From DASYQV01 sp036005125 (GTDB taxonomy: Bacteria > Acidobacteriota > Vicinamibacteria > Vicinamibacterales > UBA2999): a stretch of 42,921 bases of DNA. The position numbers were made by a program, and so were the translations under genes. Below, in pieces: positions 42,059 to 42,921 of this stretch (position 1 is its first letter; each line of letters opens with the position of its first letter). A model generated the notes under the pieces. That model saw only the letters and a program-made list of their open reading frames with translations, made no database searches and had not been told where the DNA came from. The stretch spans positions 1 through 42,921 of the forward strand of contig DASYQV010000084.1 of the NCBI GenBank assembly GCA_036005125.1. The letters are read 5' to 3'.

Positions 42059-42917
42059 CGTCGATTTCGTAGGCGTCCATTTTGTAGGTAAGGTGGGTGC
42101 GGCGCTCGGCCTCGCCGAGCCATGCCGCGAACAGTCCGATACCGGCCACAGTCAGCACCAACCCTGCGGGAATCCACATGACGAGGCCCGCGAGCTGCTG
42201 GTCGCCGAGCGAATCGGGCGCGCGCTCGATGTAGACCTGGTAGAACGGCGACGTGCCAAGCGTGAACAGCGCGCCGAGAATCCCCGTGTGCACGGCGGTG
42301 GTGAAGACATAGAAGACCGACGCGCCGTACCCGGTGCGCCCGTAGCGGCCGTACACGAGGCCCCACCAGAACAGCGATGAGGTGCCGACGAACATCGCGT
42401 GCTGAACCGCGTGGACCCCTTCATTGCGCACGGCGAGCTCGTACAAAGCGGGCACGTGCCACACCCACAGCACGATGCCGTGGAGCATCCATGCCGCGGC
42501 GGGCGCGGTGACGAGCCGCCACAATGCGCCGACCGTCGTGTGACGCTGAAACATCCCGCCCGCACCATGACGAAGCAGGGCGGGCAGAGCCCAGAGCCAT
42601 GTCGCCATCGGTCTGCCCGCGATGAGGAGCGGGACTCCGACAATCATCAGCAGCTCGTGCTGCAGCATGTGGGCGGCGAACCGCTGCGCGGCCAGCAGGT
42701 CGAGCGGCGGGAGCACCGCCGCGAGCATGACGGTCCACCCGCACCAGAACGCGATGCGTTCGACCCGCCGCTGCGTCGCCCCACGCAGCCCCATCCGCCA
42801 CGTCCCGCACGCGTACAGCCCACCCAGGAGAACGAGAATGCAGACGGCAAGGACGTCCCAGCGCGACACGGACTCGGCCGTGGACGGCGACACCGCCTCG
42901 TGGGCGAGCAGCGTCAC
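42039..42917 (-). CDS. ctaG: Cytochrome c oxidase assembly protein, caa3-type CtaG; 5' end near window edge
   Basis: 292 residues from the GTG at 42915-42917; the frame is still open at the window edge, so the true start may lie outside. Seven or so membrane helices with the family blocks AAHMLQHELLMIVGVPLLIA, VLWVWHVPALYELA, HAVQHAMFVGTSSLFWW and a Trp/His-rich core. Caa3_CtaG proteins assist maturation of the copper centre of caa3-type oxidases in the membrane. The final residues RRPDL and the stop come from the intergenic repeat, so the natural C-terminus may have been altered. Confidence 0.85.
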   Translation of the reverse strand: MTLLAHEAVSPSTAESVSRWDVLAVCILVLLGGLYACGTWRMGLRGATQRRVERIAFWCGWTVMLAAVLPPLDLLAAQRFAAHMLQHELLMIVGVPLLIAGRPMATWLWALPALLRHGAGGMFQRHTTVGALWRLVTAPAAAWMLHGIVLWVWHVPALYELAVRNEGVHAVQHAMFVGTSSLFWWGLVYGRYGRTGYGASVFYVFTTAVHTGILGALFTLGTSPFYQVYIERAPDSLGDQQLAGLVMWIPAGLVLTVAGIGLFAAWLGEAERRTHLTYKMDAYEIDVRRPDL

Positions 42918-42921
42918 CGGC

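Overview
This is a GC-rich, gene-dense bacterial segment with no rRNA, tRNA, phage, transposase or CRISPR locus that I can see. The gene content (a CheB/CheR/PAS sensor-kinase fusion, DUF2934, DUF892, DUF3761 and BON proteins, a chromate-type ChrB–LppY/LpqO cluster, two RND efflux systems, a W-rich subtilase and a caa3-type CtaG) together with many dispersed intergenic hairpins suggests an Acidobacteriota member, probably class Vicinamibacteria. That placement is inference from family co-occurrence, not a marker-gene result.

Layout. 1-2463 (minus): a secreted modular glycoside hydrolase of clan GH-A type, cut by the window edge. 2464-5880: small genes (a tiny membrane protein, a YbhB/YbcL PEBP protein, a Q/N/G/R-rich disordered protein) in repeat-rich DNA, including a tandem array of five long hairpins. 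5882-17624: a signalling and stress block with a CheB-CheR-PAS-PAS-histidine kinase fusion divergent from a NarL-type regulator, two stand-alone CheB paralogs with C-terminal Cys/His clusters, a receiver protein with a zinc ribbon followed by a GAF histidine kinase, and DUF2934, BON (frameshifted), DUF3761 and DUF892 proteins. No chemoreceptor, CheA or CheW is present. 17993-24426 (minus): a heavy-metal RND operon, His-rich exported protein > TolC > lipoprotein adaptor > CusA/CzcA pump. 24609-29991 (minus): a tightly packed six-gene run, OmpR-type regulator > sensor kinase > LppY/LpqO (DUF1259) > ChrB > MFS > DUF1080. 30213-37170 (plus): a divergent second RND operon, TolC > RND pump > adaptor > a possible 43-aa protein > exported beta-propeller. 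37788-41832: a subtilase with an unusual WG-C-x4-C tail, overlapping a hybrid histidine kinase. 42039-42917 (minus): CtaG.

The regulator/kinase pair at 27872-29991 probably senses an envelope or metal/oxyanion stress and drives both its own detoxification operon and the divergent efflux operon; an 11-bp-phased direct repeat lies between them.

The most unusual material is non-coding. A structured element occurs three times (4459-4697, 11362-11525, 17740-17925) with conserved sequence blocks and stems that are preserved while their sequence changes. In addition, three repeat families (about 145-bp hairpins, CGTAGGCCGG cloverleaf hairpins and 7-bp heptad tracts) sit at gene 3' ends and in several cases supply the stop codon.
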